53,846 bases of DNA from Pseudomonas lactucae. GTDB lineage: Bacteria; Pseudomonadota; Gammaproteobacteria; Pseudomonadales; Pseudomonadaceae. Shown here piece by piece: positions 9,465 to 17,428 of the stretch; the first letter of the stretch is position 1, and every line of letters starts with the position of its first letter. The DNA is taken from NCBI RefSeq assembly GCF_016937615.1, contig NZ_JAFHKI010000092.1, forward strand, positions 1 through 53,846, in the 5' to 3' direction. The translations under genes were made by a program, and so were the position numbers. The notes below the pieces were generated by a model, which worked only from the letters and a program-made list of their open reading frames with translations, made no database searches and had not been told where the DNA came from.

Positions 9465-9488
9465 TATACCAAAAAACGATATTGTACA
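9465..9488. promoter_or_regulatory. LitR-type operator between the epimerase-hemH and renalase genes
   Basis: TATACC, 12 bases, then TGTACA. This matches 11 of 12 defined positions of the P. putida PplR1 (class II LitR) direct repeat T(G/A)TACA-N12-TGTA(C/T)A. It lies 49 bases before the renalase gene and 142 bases before the epimerase start, so it could serve either gene. No clear -35/-10 pair was found beside it. Confidence 0.55.
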
Positions 9489-9536
9489 GCTATTGGTGTC
9501 GGCGTAGTCTGTACCCAACGGTAAACGAGGCCTCCC

Positions 9537-10523
9537 ATGACTGTCCCCATCGCGATCATCGGTACCGGCATCGCCGGTCTCTCCGCCGCCCGAGCGTTAC
9601 AAGAAGCCGGGCACGTCGTACAACTCTTCGATAAAAGCCGCGGCAGTGGTGGCCGCATGTCCAGCAAACGCAGTGATGCCGGCGCACTGGACATGGGCGC
9701 GCAATATTTCACTGCCCGCGACCGGCGCTTCGTCAACGAGGTGCAACGCTGGCAAAGCAACGGCTGGGCCGAGCAATGGAAGCCCCAGCTGTACAATTTC
9801 AAATCCGGCCAACTCACCCCCTCTCCCGATGAGCAGATCCGCTGGGTCGGCACGCCGCGCATGAGCGCCATCACCCGCGCCCTGCTCGACGACCTGCCGG
9901 TCGAGTTCGGCTGCCGCATCACAGACGTATTCCAAGGCACGCAACATTGGAACCTGCTCGATGCCGACGGCGGGCATCACGGGCCCTTCAGCCATGTGGT
10001 CATTGCCACGCCGGCGCCGCAGGCCACCACGCTGCTGGCCGCCGCGCCGAAACTGGCGAGCGCCGCCGCCGGGGTGAAAATGGACCCCACCTGGGCCATC
10101 GCGCTGGCCTTCGACAAACCGCTGGACACGCCCATGGAGGGCTGCTTCGTGCAAGACAGCCCGCTCGACTGGCTGGCGCGCAACCGCAGCAAGCCCGGGC
10201 GCGACACTGCTCTGGACACATGGGTACTGCACGCCACCAGCACCTGGAGCAAGGCGCACCTGGACCTGTCCAAGGAGGCCGTGATCGAACACCTGCACGG
10301 CGCCTTCGCCGAGCTGCTGCACAGCGCCATGCCCGCGCCGTCGTTCAGCCTGGCGCACCGCTGGCTCTATGCGCGACCGGCCAACGCCCATGAGTTTGGC
10401 GTACTCGCCGACGCCGACCTGGGCCTGTATGTGTGCGGCGACTGGTGCCTGTCCGGGCGAGTCGAAGGCGCGTGGCTCAGCGGCCAGGAAGCGGCGCGAC
10501 GCTTGATCGAGCACCTGCAATGA
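9537..10523 (+). CDS. Renalase-type FAD-dependent oxidoreductase
   Basis: A 328-residue flavoprotein with the N-terminal dinucleotide-binding motif GTGIAG (9-14), the SRGSGGRMSSKR segment and a C-terminal FAD motif YVCGDWCLSGRVEGAWLSG. It closely resembles, from memory, the bacterial renalase of P. savastanoi pv. phaseolicola. That enzyme oxidises the isomeric 2- and 6-dihydro forms of NAD(P)H back to NAD(P)+, a metabolite-repair reaction. The start ATG follows AACGAGG. It overlaps the next small gene by 4 bases. The LitR-type site upstream suggests light control, which would fit a repair role. Confidence 0.85.
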   Translation: MTVPIAIIGTGIAGLSAARALQEAGHVVQLFDKSRGSGGRMSSKRSDAGALDMGAQYFTARDRRFVNEVQRWQSNGWAEQWKPQLYNFKSGQLTPSPDEQIRWVGTPRMSAITRALLDDLPVEFGCRITDVFQGTQHWNLLDADGGHHGPFSHVVIATPAPQATTLLAAAPKLASAAAGVKMDPTWAIALAFDKPLDTPMEGCFVQDSPLDWLARNRSKPGRDTALDTWVLHATSTWSKAHLDLSKEAVIEHLHGAFAELLHSAMPAPSFSLAHRWLYARPANAHEFGVLADADLGLYVCGDWCLSGRVEGAWLSGQEAARRLIEHLQ

Positions 10524-10735
10524 ATCGCATCAACCCGGCCAAGCTGCTGCTGTCGAAATGGACAGCCACGTCACCGCAAAACAAAGAAAAACACTTTCTC
10601 GTCACGGAACTGTTTCGTGACGAGGAAAACACCGTAGTGGAAATCGAACTGCAGGCCGTCATGACCCTGCGCAGTGAGCGCATGACGTGGCAAACCCTGC
10701 AAAACCCCGACTGCTGGAAAATGGGCTGGAAATAG
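10520..10735 (+). CDS. Small tryptophan-rich protein (TIGR02450 family)
   Basis: A 71-residue protein beginning MNRINPAKLLLSKWTA and ending CWKMGWK, with three tryptophans and a KHFLV...D(E) core typical of the TIGR02450 family, whose function is unknown. The ATG overlaps the renalase stop codon (ATGA), showing translational coupling. A longer reading from 10433 runs inside renalase and is not credible. Confidence 0.8.
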   Translation: MNRINPAKLLLSKWTATSPQNKEKHFLVTELFRDEENTVVEIELQAVMTLRSERMTWQTLQNPDCWKMGWK

Positions 10736-10751
10736 TCTGGCCGCAAATACC

Positions 10752-10775
10752 TGTACAAATAATTTGACTTGTACA
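10752..10775. promoter_or_regulatory. LitR-type operator 1 of the photolyase operon
   Basis: TGTACA (10752-10757), 12 bases, TGTACA (10770-10775): a perfect match to the published P. putida class II LitR (PplR1) consensus. It overlaps the -35 hexamer and the start of the promoter spacer, a position suited to repression in the dark. Confidence 0.8.
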
Positions 10776-10791
10776 GCATCAAACCTATGAT
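10764..10791 (+). promoter_or_regulatory. Sigma-70 promoter of the photolyase operon
   Basis: -35 TTGACT (10764-10769), spacer 16, -10 TATGAT (10786-10791). The -35 lies inside operator 1 and the -10 is 10 bases before operator 2. Transcription would begin near 10798, about 50 bases before the first gene. Confidence 0.65.
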
Positions 10792-10800
10792 GCAATTAGT

Positions 10801-10824
10801 TGTACAGCCACTTCAATCTGTACA
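10801..10824. promoter_or_regulatory. LitR-type operator 2 of the photolyase operon
   Basis: TGTACA (10801-10806), 12 bases, TGTACA (10819-10824): a second perfect copy, 49 bases centre to centre from operator 1. It covers the expected transcription start. The pair could allow co-operative binding or looping. Confidence 0.8.
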
Positions 10825-10847
10825 GGAATTTTTGCAGAGGTTTGCCC

Positions 10848-11807
10848 ATGTCCAGCGCCGCAAAACCCAAGATCGGTATCAGCGCCTGCCTGCTGGGTGA
10901 GAACGTGCGGTTCAATGGCGGGCACAAACAATCGCTGTTGTGCAGCCAGACGCTCGCCGAGTATTTCGACTTCGTGCCACTGTGTCCCGAAGTCGCCATC
11001 GGCCTGGGCATCCCTCGCGAAACCATCCGCCTGGTGGGCGACCCCGCCCAACCGCAGGCGGTCGGCACAGTGCACCGTGAACTCAACGTCACCCAGCCGC
11101 TGGATGAATACGGCCAACAGATGGCACTTGAGCACACCGACCTGTGCGGTTACATCTTCATGCAGAAGTCGCCGTCGTGCGGCCTGGAGCGGGTCAAGGT
11201 CTACCGCGAAAACGGCGCCCCTGTGGATGGCGGTGGGCGCGGCATCTACGCCCAGGCGTTTTGCGCGCGTCACCCCAACCTGCCGGTGGAAGAAGACGGT
11301 CGTCTGAATGACCCCGTGCTGCGGGAAAACTTCCTGGCCCGCGTATTTGTGTATGCCGCCTGGCAGCAATTGTTGGCAGATGGGCTCAGCCGTCAGCGCC
11401 TGCTGGCCTTTCATTCCCGCTACAAGTACCTGCTGATGGCCCACAGCCCGGCGCACTATAAGAGCCTCGGCCACGTGTTGGGCAGCATGGATAAAACCAC
11501 CGACCTTGATGCGCTGGCCTCCGGCTACTTCAGCGACTTGATGACCGGCCTTAAAAAGTGCGCCACACGCGGCACTCACACCAACGTGCTGCAACACATA
11601 AGCGGCTACCTCAAGCAAGCCATCAGCGCCGACGACAAGCAGGAAATGCAAACCGTCATCGACCAGTACCGCCACGGTATCGTGCCGCTGGTGGTGCCGC
11701 TGACGCTGCTCAAGCATCACTTTCGCCAACACCCGGACCGCTACATCGCGCAGCAGGCGTACCTGCAGCCGCACCCGGAAAACCTCAGCCTGCGCAATGC
11801 GATCTAG
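10848..11807 (+). CDS. DUF523 / DUF1722 protein (YbgA-like fusion)
   Basis: A 319-residue cytoplasmic protein of two domains. DUF523 is N-terminal (ISACLLGENVRFNGGHK, with Cys14 and further Cys/His motifs such as SPSCGLERVKVY). DUF1722 (YbgA) is C-terminal (about residues 185-310). The biochemical role is unknown to me. In E. coli ybgA sits directly upstream of the photolyase gene phr, and the same association with phrB is seen here. The start is at 10848 with AGAGG before it. An alternative upstream start at 10800 would run through LitR operator 2 and is rejected. First gene of the operon, 3 bases before the regulator gene. Confidence 0.85.
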   Translation: MSSAAKPKIGISACLLGENVRFNGGHKQSLLCSQTLAEYFDFVPLCPEVAIGLGIPRETIRLVGDPAQPQAVGTVHRELNVTQPLDEYGQQMALEHTDLCGYIFMQKSPSCGLERVKVYRENGAPVDGGGRGIYAQAFCARHPNLPVEEDGRLNDPVLRENFLARVFVYAAWQQLLADGLSRQRLLAFHSRYKYLLMAHSPAHYKSLGHVLGSMDKTTDLDALASGYFSDLMTGLKKCATRGTHTNVLQHISGYLKQAISADDKQEMQTVIDQYRHGIVPLVVPLTLLKHHFRQHPDRYIAQQAYLQPHPENLSLRNAI

Positions 11808-11810
11808 ACC

Positions 11811-12740
11811 ATGAAGCCTGCCCCGCAAGACGAACCCGGCGAAGACATCGCCCAAGCCCTCCAGGATGGCTGGCTGCCGATCCGTGAAGTGGCGCGCCAG
11901 ACCGGCGTCAACGCCGTGACCCTGCGCGCATGGGAACGCCGCTATGGCCTGGTCGTGCCGCAGCGCACGCCCAAGGGCCATCGGCTGTTCAGCGCCGAAC
12001 ATGTGCAACGTATCCATGCCATCCTCACTTGGCTCAACCGTGGCGTGCCGGTCAGCCAGGTCAGGGCCTTGATCGACTCGGCCCAGGCCAGCCCCGACGC
12101 CGTCGAAAATGAATGGCATGCCCTGCGCCAGACCTTGGTCACCGCCATCAGCGAACTGGCCGAGCGCCGGGTCGACGACGCCTTCAACCAGGCCATGGCG
12201 CTGTATCCGCCGCGCACCCTCTGCGAGCAACTGCTGCTGCCGCTGATCAATGAGCTTGAACAGCGTTGGCAAGGCCAGTTCGGTGCGCAAATGGAACGGG
12301 TGTTTTTCCTGTCCTGGCTGCGCAGCAAGTTCGGTGCGCGCATTTACCACAACAATCGCCAATTGCAGGGCACGCCGTTGCTGCTGGTCAACCAGTCCGA
12401 CCTGCCCCTGGAGCCGCACCTGTGGCTCAGCGCCTGGCTGGCCAGCAGCGCCGATTGCCCGGTGGAAGTCTTCGACTGGCCATTGCCCGCCGGCGAACTC
12501 GCCCTGGCGGTGGAGCACCTGCAACCGCGCGCGGTGCTGCTGTATTCGAGCAAGGCCCTGAACCTGCCGGCGCTGAACAAACTGCTGGGCGGCATCGACT
12601 GCCCAACCGTGCTGGTCGGCCCCGCGGTGTGCATCCACCAGACCGAGTTGGGCGTGTTAACCCATGACATCCCGCAATTGTTCGTCGCCGAAGATGCGTT
12701 GGCGGCCCACCAGCAACTGATCCAGCGTGGACTCCTGTAA
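11811..12740 (+). CDS. MerR/LitR-family light-responsive regulator (class II, PplR1-like)
   Basis: A 309-residue regulator. Residues 21-75 form a MerR winged helix (LRAWERRYGL...GHRLF). The rest resembles the CarH/LitR sensor region but lacks the DxHxxG cobalamin motif, as expected of Pseudomonas class II LitR proteins. In P. putida these proteins (PplR1-3) respond to blue light through separate short LOV proteins and do not need B12. It probably binds the TGTACA-N12-TGTACA sites at 10752 and 10801 and so controls its own operon. Its stop overlaps the phrB start (TAATG). No LOV gene is in the window. Confidence 0.85.
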   Translation: MKPAPQDEPGEDIAQALQDGWLPIREVARQTGVNAVTLRAWERRYGLVVPQRTPKGHRLFSAEHVQRIHAILTWLNRGVPVSQVRALIDSAQASPDAVENEWHALRQTLVTAISELAERRVDDAFNQAMALYPPRTLCEQLLLPLINELEQRWQGQFGAQMERVFFLSWLRSKFGARIYHNNRQLQGTPLLLVNQSDLPLEPHLWLSAWLASSADCPVEVFDWPLPAGELALAVEHLQPRAVLLYSSKALNLPALNKLLGGIDCPTVLVGPAVCIHQTELGVLTHDIPQLFVAEDALAAHQQLIQRGLL

Positions 12741-14182
12741 TGCATCTGATCTGGCTGCGCACCGACCTGCGCCTTCACGACAACACCGCCCTGGCCGCCG
12801 CAAGCCAGCGCGGCGCGGTGGCGGCCGTGTACCTGATCACGCCCGAGCAGTGGCGGGCCCATGACGATGCGCCGTGCAAAGTGGATTTCTGGCTGCGCAA
12901 CCTGCAACGACTGAGCCTGACCCTCGGCGAGTTGAACATTCCCCTGCTGATCCGCAGCGCTGCAACCTGGCAGCAGGCGCCCGCCGTACTCAGCGAACTG
13001 TGCCGGGAACTGTCGGTGAAGTCGGTGCACGTCAACGAGGAATACGGCATCCACGAAAGCCGTCGCGATGCGGCGGTGGCCCAGCAATTGGAAGCCTGCG
13101 GCGTGACTTTCCACCGCTACCTGGACCAACTGTTTTTCCAGCCGGGCAGCGTGCTGACCAAGACCGGCACCTATTTCCAGGTATTCAGCCAGTTCCGCAA
13201 GGTCTGTTATTCGCGCCTGCACAGCGCCTTGCCGCGCATCGTGGCCACGCCCAAGGCCCAGCAAAAGCTGGCCTTCAACAGTGACCCTGTACCGCAAACC
13301 GTCGACGGCTTCGAACCACCGAGCGACAGCCTGCGCGCGCTGTGGCCCGCAGGTGAAGACGAAGCCCGGCGGCGCCTGGACGCGTTTGCCGACCAGCAGA
13401 TCAGCTACTACAAAGACGAACGCGACTTCCCCGCCAAGCCCGGCACCAGCCAGCTGTCGGCGTACCTCGCCGCCGGCGTGGTTTCGCCGCGCCAGTGCCT
13501 GCATGCCGCGCTGCAAAGCAACCAGGGTGAGTTCGAAAGCGGCGATATCGGCGCTATCACCTGGATCAACGAACTGCTCTGGCGCGAGTTCTACAAACAC
13601 ATTCTGGTGGGCTACCCACGGGTGTCGCGCCACCGTGCGTTCCGCCCCGAAACCGAGGCCGTGGCCTGGCGCCATGCGCCCAAGGACCTGGCGGCCTGGC
13701 AAGAAGCGCGCACCGGTCTGCCGATCATCGATGCCGCAATGCGCCAATTGCTGGAAACCGGCTGGATGCACAACCGCCTGCGCATGGTGGTGGCGATGTT
13801 CCTCACCAAGAACCTGCTGATCGACTGGCGCGAAGGCGAGCGCTTTTTCATGCGCCACCTGATCGACGGCGATCTGGCGGCCAACAACGGTGGCTGGCAG
13901 TGGAGTTCGTCCACCGGCACCGATTCGGCGCCGTACTTCCGGATTTTCAGCCCCTTGAGCCAATCGGAAAAATTCGACAGCGACGGCGTGTTCATCAGGC
14001 ACTGGCTACCGGAGCTGGCCGCGTTGAATAAAAAGGACGTCCACAACCCCGAAGCGGTCGGCGGGCTGTTTGGCGTGGCGGATTACCCACGCGCCATCGT
14101 CGACTTGAAAAAATCCCGCGAGCGCGCGTTGGCCGCCTTCCGCAGCCTGCCTTCACGCCAGGAGGTGGCCGAACATGAGTGA
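12740..14182 (+). CDS. phrB: Deoxyribodipyrimidine photolyase (CPD photolyase)
   Basis: A 480-residue class I photolyase that uses blue light and FADH- to split cyclobutane pyrimidine dimers. The N-terminal antenna domain begins MHLIWLRTDLRLHDNTAL. The C-terminal FAD domain carries MHNRLRMVVAMFLTKNLLIDW and DGDLAANNGGWQWSSSTGTD, with Trp386 and Trp388 in the usual WQW. The gene is coupled at both ends: its start overlaps the regulator stop, and the SnoaL-like gene begins 8 bases before its end. Light induction through the LitR sites would match the enzyme's need for light. Confidence 0.95.
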   Translation: MHLIWLRTDLRLHDNTALAAASQRGAVAAVYLITPEQWRAHDDAPCKVDFWLRNLQRLSLTLGELNIPLLIRSAATWQQAPAVLSELCRELSVKSVHVNEEYGIHESRRDAAVAQQLEACGVTFHRYLDQLFFQPGSVLTKTGTYFQVFSQFRKVCYSRLHSALPRIVATPKAQQKLAFNSDPVPQTVDGFEPPSDSLRALWPAGEDEARRRLDAFADQQISYYKDERDFPAKPGTSQLSAYLAAGVVSPRQCLHAALQSNQGEFESGDIGAITWINELLWREFYKHILVGYPRVSRHRAFRPETEAVAWRHAPKDLAAWQEARTGLPIIDAAMRQLLETGWMHNRLRMVVAMFLTKNLLIDWREGERFFMRHLIDGDLAANNGGWQWSSSTGTDSAPYFRIFSPLSQSEKFDSDGVFIRHWLPELAALNKKDVHNPEAVGGLFGVADYPRAIVDLKKSRERALAAFRSLPSRQEVAEHE

Positions 14183-14600
14183 TTTCCTGCAGCGCTTCGC
14201 GCACACCTTCGCCACGCTGGACAAGCACAACCTGCACCTGCTCGACAGCCTCTACAGCAAGGACATCGCTTTCACCGACCCGCTGCACGCGTTACACGGC
14301 CTGAACGCGCTGCACGGTTATTTCGAATCGTTGTACAGCAACGTCACACAGCTACGTTTCGATTTTCATGGCTTCGATCAGGTTGCCGAAGGCGAAGGCT
14401 ACCTGCGCTGGAAAATGAGTTTTTGCCACCCACGCCTGGCCAACGGCCAAGTCATCCGGGTGGAGGGCTGCTCGCACCTGATGTGGCGCGACAACAAGGT
14501 GTTCCACCATCGCGACTACTTCGATGCGGGCGCCCTGCTCTACGAACATTTGCCGGTATTGGGCCGGGTCGTCCGTTGGCTGAAAAGGAGAATGGGATGA
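14175..14600 (+). CDS. SnoaL/NTF2-like protein of the light operon
   Basis: A 141-residue protein with the length and pattern of a cone-shaped NTF2/SnoaL domain (LHLLDSLYSKDIAFTDPLHALHG, ...VEGCSHLMWRDNKVFHHRDYFD). Such domains bind small hydrophobic ligands or catalyse isomerisation. The ligand here is unknown. A member of this type travels with the SDR, FAD, DUF1365 and Cfa-like genes in photo-oxidative stress clusters of other proteobacteria. It overlaps phrB by 8 bases and the SDR gene by 4. Confidence 0.8.
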   Translation: MSDFLQRFAHTFATLDKHNLHLLDSLYSKDIAFTDPLHALHGLNALHGYFESLYSNVTQLRFDFHGFDQVAEGEGYLRWKMSFCHPRLANGQVIRVEGCSHLMWRDNKVFHHRDYFDAGALLYEHLPVLGRVVRWLKRRMG

Positions 14601-15379
14601 ACACAACGTCGCCCCGCCGTTATTGGCTGACCGGCGCCAGCAGTGGCATCGGTGCCGCGCTGGCCGTGGAATTGCTCGACAGCGGTGCCCATGTGGCGCT
14701 GAGCTCGCGGTCGCGGGAGCCGCTGGAAGCCCTCGCTCAACGCTACCCCGGCCAAGTGCTGGTGGTGGCCGGCGACCTGACCAACAGCCAGACCGTGCGT
14801 GAAATCGGCGAGCAGATCCAGAGCGCCTGGAGCGCGCTGGACACGGTGATCCTGAATGCCGGCACCTGCGAATACGTGGATGCGCGGCAATTCGACTCCT
14901 CGATCATCGAGCATGTGGTGCGCACCAACCTGCTGGCCAGCAGTTATTGCATCGAAGCGGCGCTGCCGTTGTTACGCGCAGGGCTTACCCCGCATCTGGT
15001 GGGGGTCGCCAGCGCGGTGACCTACCTGCCGATGCCCCGCGCTGAAGCTTATGGCGCGTCCAAAGCCGGCCTGCGCTACCTGTTCGAATCCCTGCGCATC
15101 AGCTTGTCACCGGAGAACATCGACGTCACCGTGATCAGCCCAGGCTTTGTCGACACCCCGCTGACCGAACGCAATGATTTCCCGATGCCCCTGAGCTGGC
15201 CGGCCGAAAAAGCCGCTCGGCACATCTTCGCCAAACTGGAGAAACGTCCGCTGGAAATCGCCTTCCCCGCGATGTTCATCGCCACCCTGTGGCCGCTGTC
15301 GAAACTGCCCAACCGCGCCCAACTGATCATCGGCAAACGCATGCTGCGCAGCCCGCCGCCGAAGAAGGACGACCTGTGA
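14597..15379 (+). CDS. Short-chain dehydrogenase/reductase of the light operon
   Basis: A 260-residue classical SDR. The cofactor motif TGASSGIG is at 12-19, the NAG motif near 87-89, and the catalytic residues are Ser139, Tyr152 and Lys156 (YGASK). The C-terminus (residues 225-245) is hydrophobic and may touch the membrane. The substrate is unknown; the neighbours suggest a lipid or an oxidised lipid product. The start at 14597 overlaps the preceding stop (ATGA) and follows AAAAGGAG, which rules out the longer reading from 14423. Confidence 0.88.
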   Translation: MNTTSPRRYWLTGASSGIGAALAVELLDSGAHVALSSRSREPLEALAQRYPGQVLVVAGDLTNSQTVREIGEQIQSAWSALDTVILNAGTCEYVDARQFDSSIIEHVVRTNLLASSYCIEAALPLLRAGLTPHLVGVASAVTYLPMPRAEAYGASKAGLRYLFESLRISLSPENIDVTVISPGFVDTPLTERNDFPMPLSWPAEKAARHIFAKLEKRPLEIAFPAMFIATLWPLSKLPNRAQLIIGKRMLRSPPPKKDDL

Positions 15380-16622
15380 AGATCGCCATCATCGGCAGCG
15401 GCATTGCCGGGCTGACCAGCGCCTATCTGCTTGATCGCCAGCACGACATCACGCTGTTTGAAGCGGGTGACCGCATCGGCGGGCATACCCATACGGTCAA
15501 TGTCACGGTGGAAGGCAAAAGCTACGCGGTGGACACCGGTTTTATCGTATTCAACGACTGGACTACCCCAACTTTATCCGCCTGCTGGGGCAGATTGGCG
15601 TGCGATTCAAACCTACCGAGATGAGCTTTTCGGTGTGCGACGAAAGCACGCGCTTCGAGTACAACGGCAATAACCTCAACAGCCTGTTCGCCCAGCGGCG
15701 CAATATTCTGTCGCCAGGGTTCTGGGGCATGTTGCGCGACATACTGCGTTTTAACCGCGAGGCGCCAAGGGACTTGCAGGAGCAACGCATCAACGCCGAG
15801 ATGACTCTGGGCGACTACCTCGCCGCCGGCGGTTACGGCGAGCGGTTTGTGCGGCATTACATCGTGCCGATGGGCGCGGCGATCTGGTCGATGTCCCTGG
15901 CGGACATGCTGGGTTTCCCGTTGCAGTTTTTTGTGCGTTTTTTCAAGAACCACGGTTTGCTGTCGGTGAACAATCGCCCGCAATGGTGCGTGATCGAAGG
16001 AGGTTCCTCCCGCTATATCGAGCCGCTGACACGCAGCTTTCGCCAGCACATCCGCCTCAATTGTCCCGTACATCGGGTGGAGCGCAACGCCGACGGCGCG
16101 ATTATCCACAGCGCCACCGGCACCGAGGCCTTCGACAAGGTGGTGTTCGCCTGCCATAGCGACCAGGCACTGGCGTTGCTCGTCGACCCGAGCCAGGCCG
16201 AACAGGAAATCCTCGGTGCCCTGCCCTACGCCGACAACGACGTGGTGCTGCACACCGACACCCGCCTGTTGCCCGACCGCAAACTGGCCTGGGCCAGCTG
16301 GAATTACCGACTGGGCAGCCATACGCAGACCCAGGCGGCCGTGACCTACGACATGAACATCCTGCAAGGCATCGACAGCGCCACCACGTTTTGCGTCAGC
16401 CTCAACCAGACGGCGATGATCAACCCGCTGAAAGTCCTGGCGCGCTATACCTACGCCCACCCGCAATACAGCCTGGCGGCGGTGGCCGCGCAAAACCGTT
16501 GGGAAGAATTGGCCGGCGCACAACACACCTTTTATTGCGGCGCGTATTGGGCCAACGGTTTCCATGAAGACGGCGTGGTCAGCGCCTTGCGCGTGGCCCA
16601 GGCATTTGGGGAAGCCCTGTGA
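15376..16622 (+). pseudogene. FAD-dependent amine oxidase-like protein of the light operon, one-base frameshift
   Basis: A flavoprotein starting with GTG at 15376 (KIAIIGSGIAGLTSAYLL, dinucleotide motif GSGIAG) that overlaps the SDR stop. The frame breaks near 15565: FIVFNDWT is followed by out-of-frame sequence, while the continuation RFKPTEMSFSVCDES lies in another frame. Restoring one T (ACTAC to ACTTAC) gives NDWTYPNFIRLLGQIGVRFK and a 415-residue protein. In other proteobacteria this FAD protein sits beside DUF1365 and Cfa-like genes and is thought to act on membrane fatty acids. The break would abolish the enzyme if real. Confidence 0.85.
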
Positions 16623-17428
16623 ACAGCGCCTTGTACAGCGGCTGGATCGCCCATCGTCGGTTTGCGCCCAGGGCTCACGCCTTTCGCTACCGAATCGGCC
16701 TGCTGTACCTGGATTTGAGCGAAGAAGACGCCGTGCTTGGGCTGTCCCCCCTGGCCGGACGCAGCCTGTTCGCACCTTTCGGCTTTCGCCAGCAGGATTA
16801 CCTGCGTGAATTGACGCGCCATGGCATGAGTTTGAGCGATGCCGTGCGCCAGGAAGTCGGCAAGGCCCTGGGCCATACGCCCCAGGGCGTTATCTGCCTG
16901 CTGACCCAGGCCCGCAGTTGGGGCCTGGCTTTTAATCCGGTGAGTTTCTTCTACTGCTTCGAGGCCGATGGGCAACTGGCCGCGATCCTGTGTGAAGTGA
17001 CCAACACCCCCTGGCGCGAGCGCTACCACTACGTGCTGCCGGCCCAAGCCCTGGGCACCGACGAGCACCAGCACTTCGCCGTGGCCAAGGCCTTTCATGT
17101 GTCGCCGTTTTTACCCCGCGACCTGGAATACCGCATGAGTTTCAGCCCGCCCGCTGCGCGACTTGGCGTGCACATGGCCGACTGGCAGGGCGAACTGAAA
17201 GTCTTCGACGCCACCCTGAGCCTGCAAAAAGAAGCATTGAATCGCGCCAGCCTGCATCGCTATCTGCGGCATTTTCCGTGGATGACCGCCAAGACCTGCC
17301 TGGCGATCTACTGGCAGGCCCTGCGTCTGCTGCTCAAGCGCACACCGATTTTTTCCCACCGGGCCGCCGATGGCGCCTCTCGCACAGCCGTCGGTTACAC
17401 CAAGGATCGCCGCCATGAAATCCCCTAG
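16619..17428 (+). CDS. DUF1365 family protein
   Basis: A 269-residue protein starting at GTG 16619, overlapping the stop of the FAD gene. It has the DUF1365 pattern: SGWIAHRRFAPRAHAFRYRIG at the N-terminus, SWGLAFNPVSFFYCFE and KAFHVSPFLPRDLEYRM in the middle. The biochemical activity is unknown. It is almost always found next to the FAD and Cfa-like genes, so it probably acts in the same fatty-acid modification pathway. It ends 14 bases inside the Cfa-like gene. Confidence 0.88.
   Translation: MNSALYSGWIAHRRFAPRAHAFRYRIGLLYLDLSEEDAVLGLSPLAGRSLFAPFGFRQQDYLRELTRHGMSLSDAVRQEVGKALGHTPQGVICLLTQARSWGLAFNPVSFFYCFEADGQLAAILCEVTNTPWRERYHYVLPAQALGTDEHQHFAVAKAFHVSPFLPRDLEYRMSFSPPAARLGVHMADWQGELKVFDATLSLQKEALNRASLHRYLRHFPWMTAKTCLAIYWQALRLLLKRTPIFSHRAADGASRTAVGYTKDRRHEIP

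Noticed and set aside
10800..10847. Earlier start for the DUF523 gene at 10800
   Set aside because: It would translate across LitR operator 2 and the likely transcription start; the ATG at 10848 has a ribosome site.
10785..14002. Long minus-strand open frames (617 and 552 codons) opposite the DUF523, MerR and phrB genes
   Set aside because: Shadows of the plus-strand operon; no motifs, and they would run through the LitR operators.
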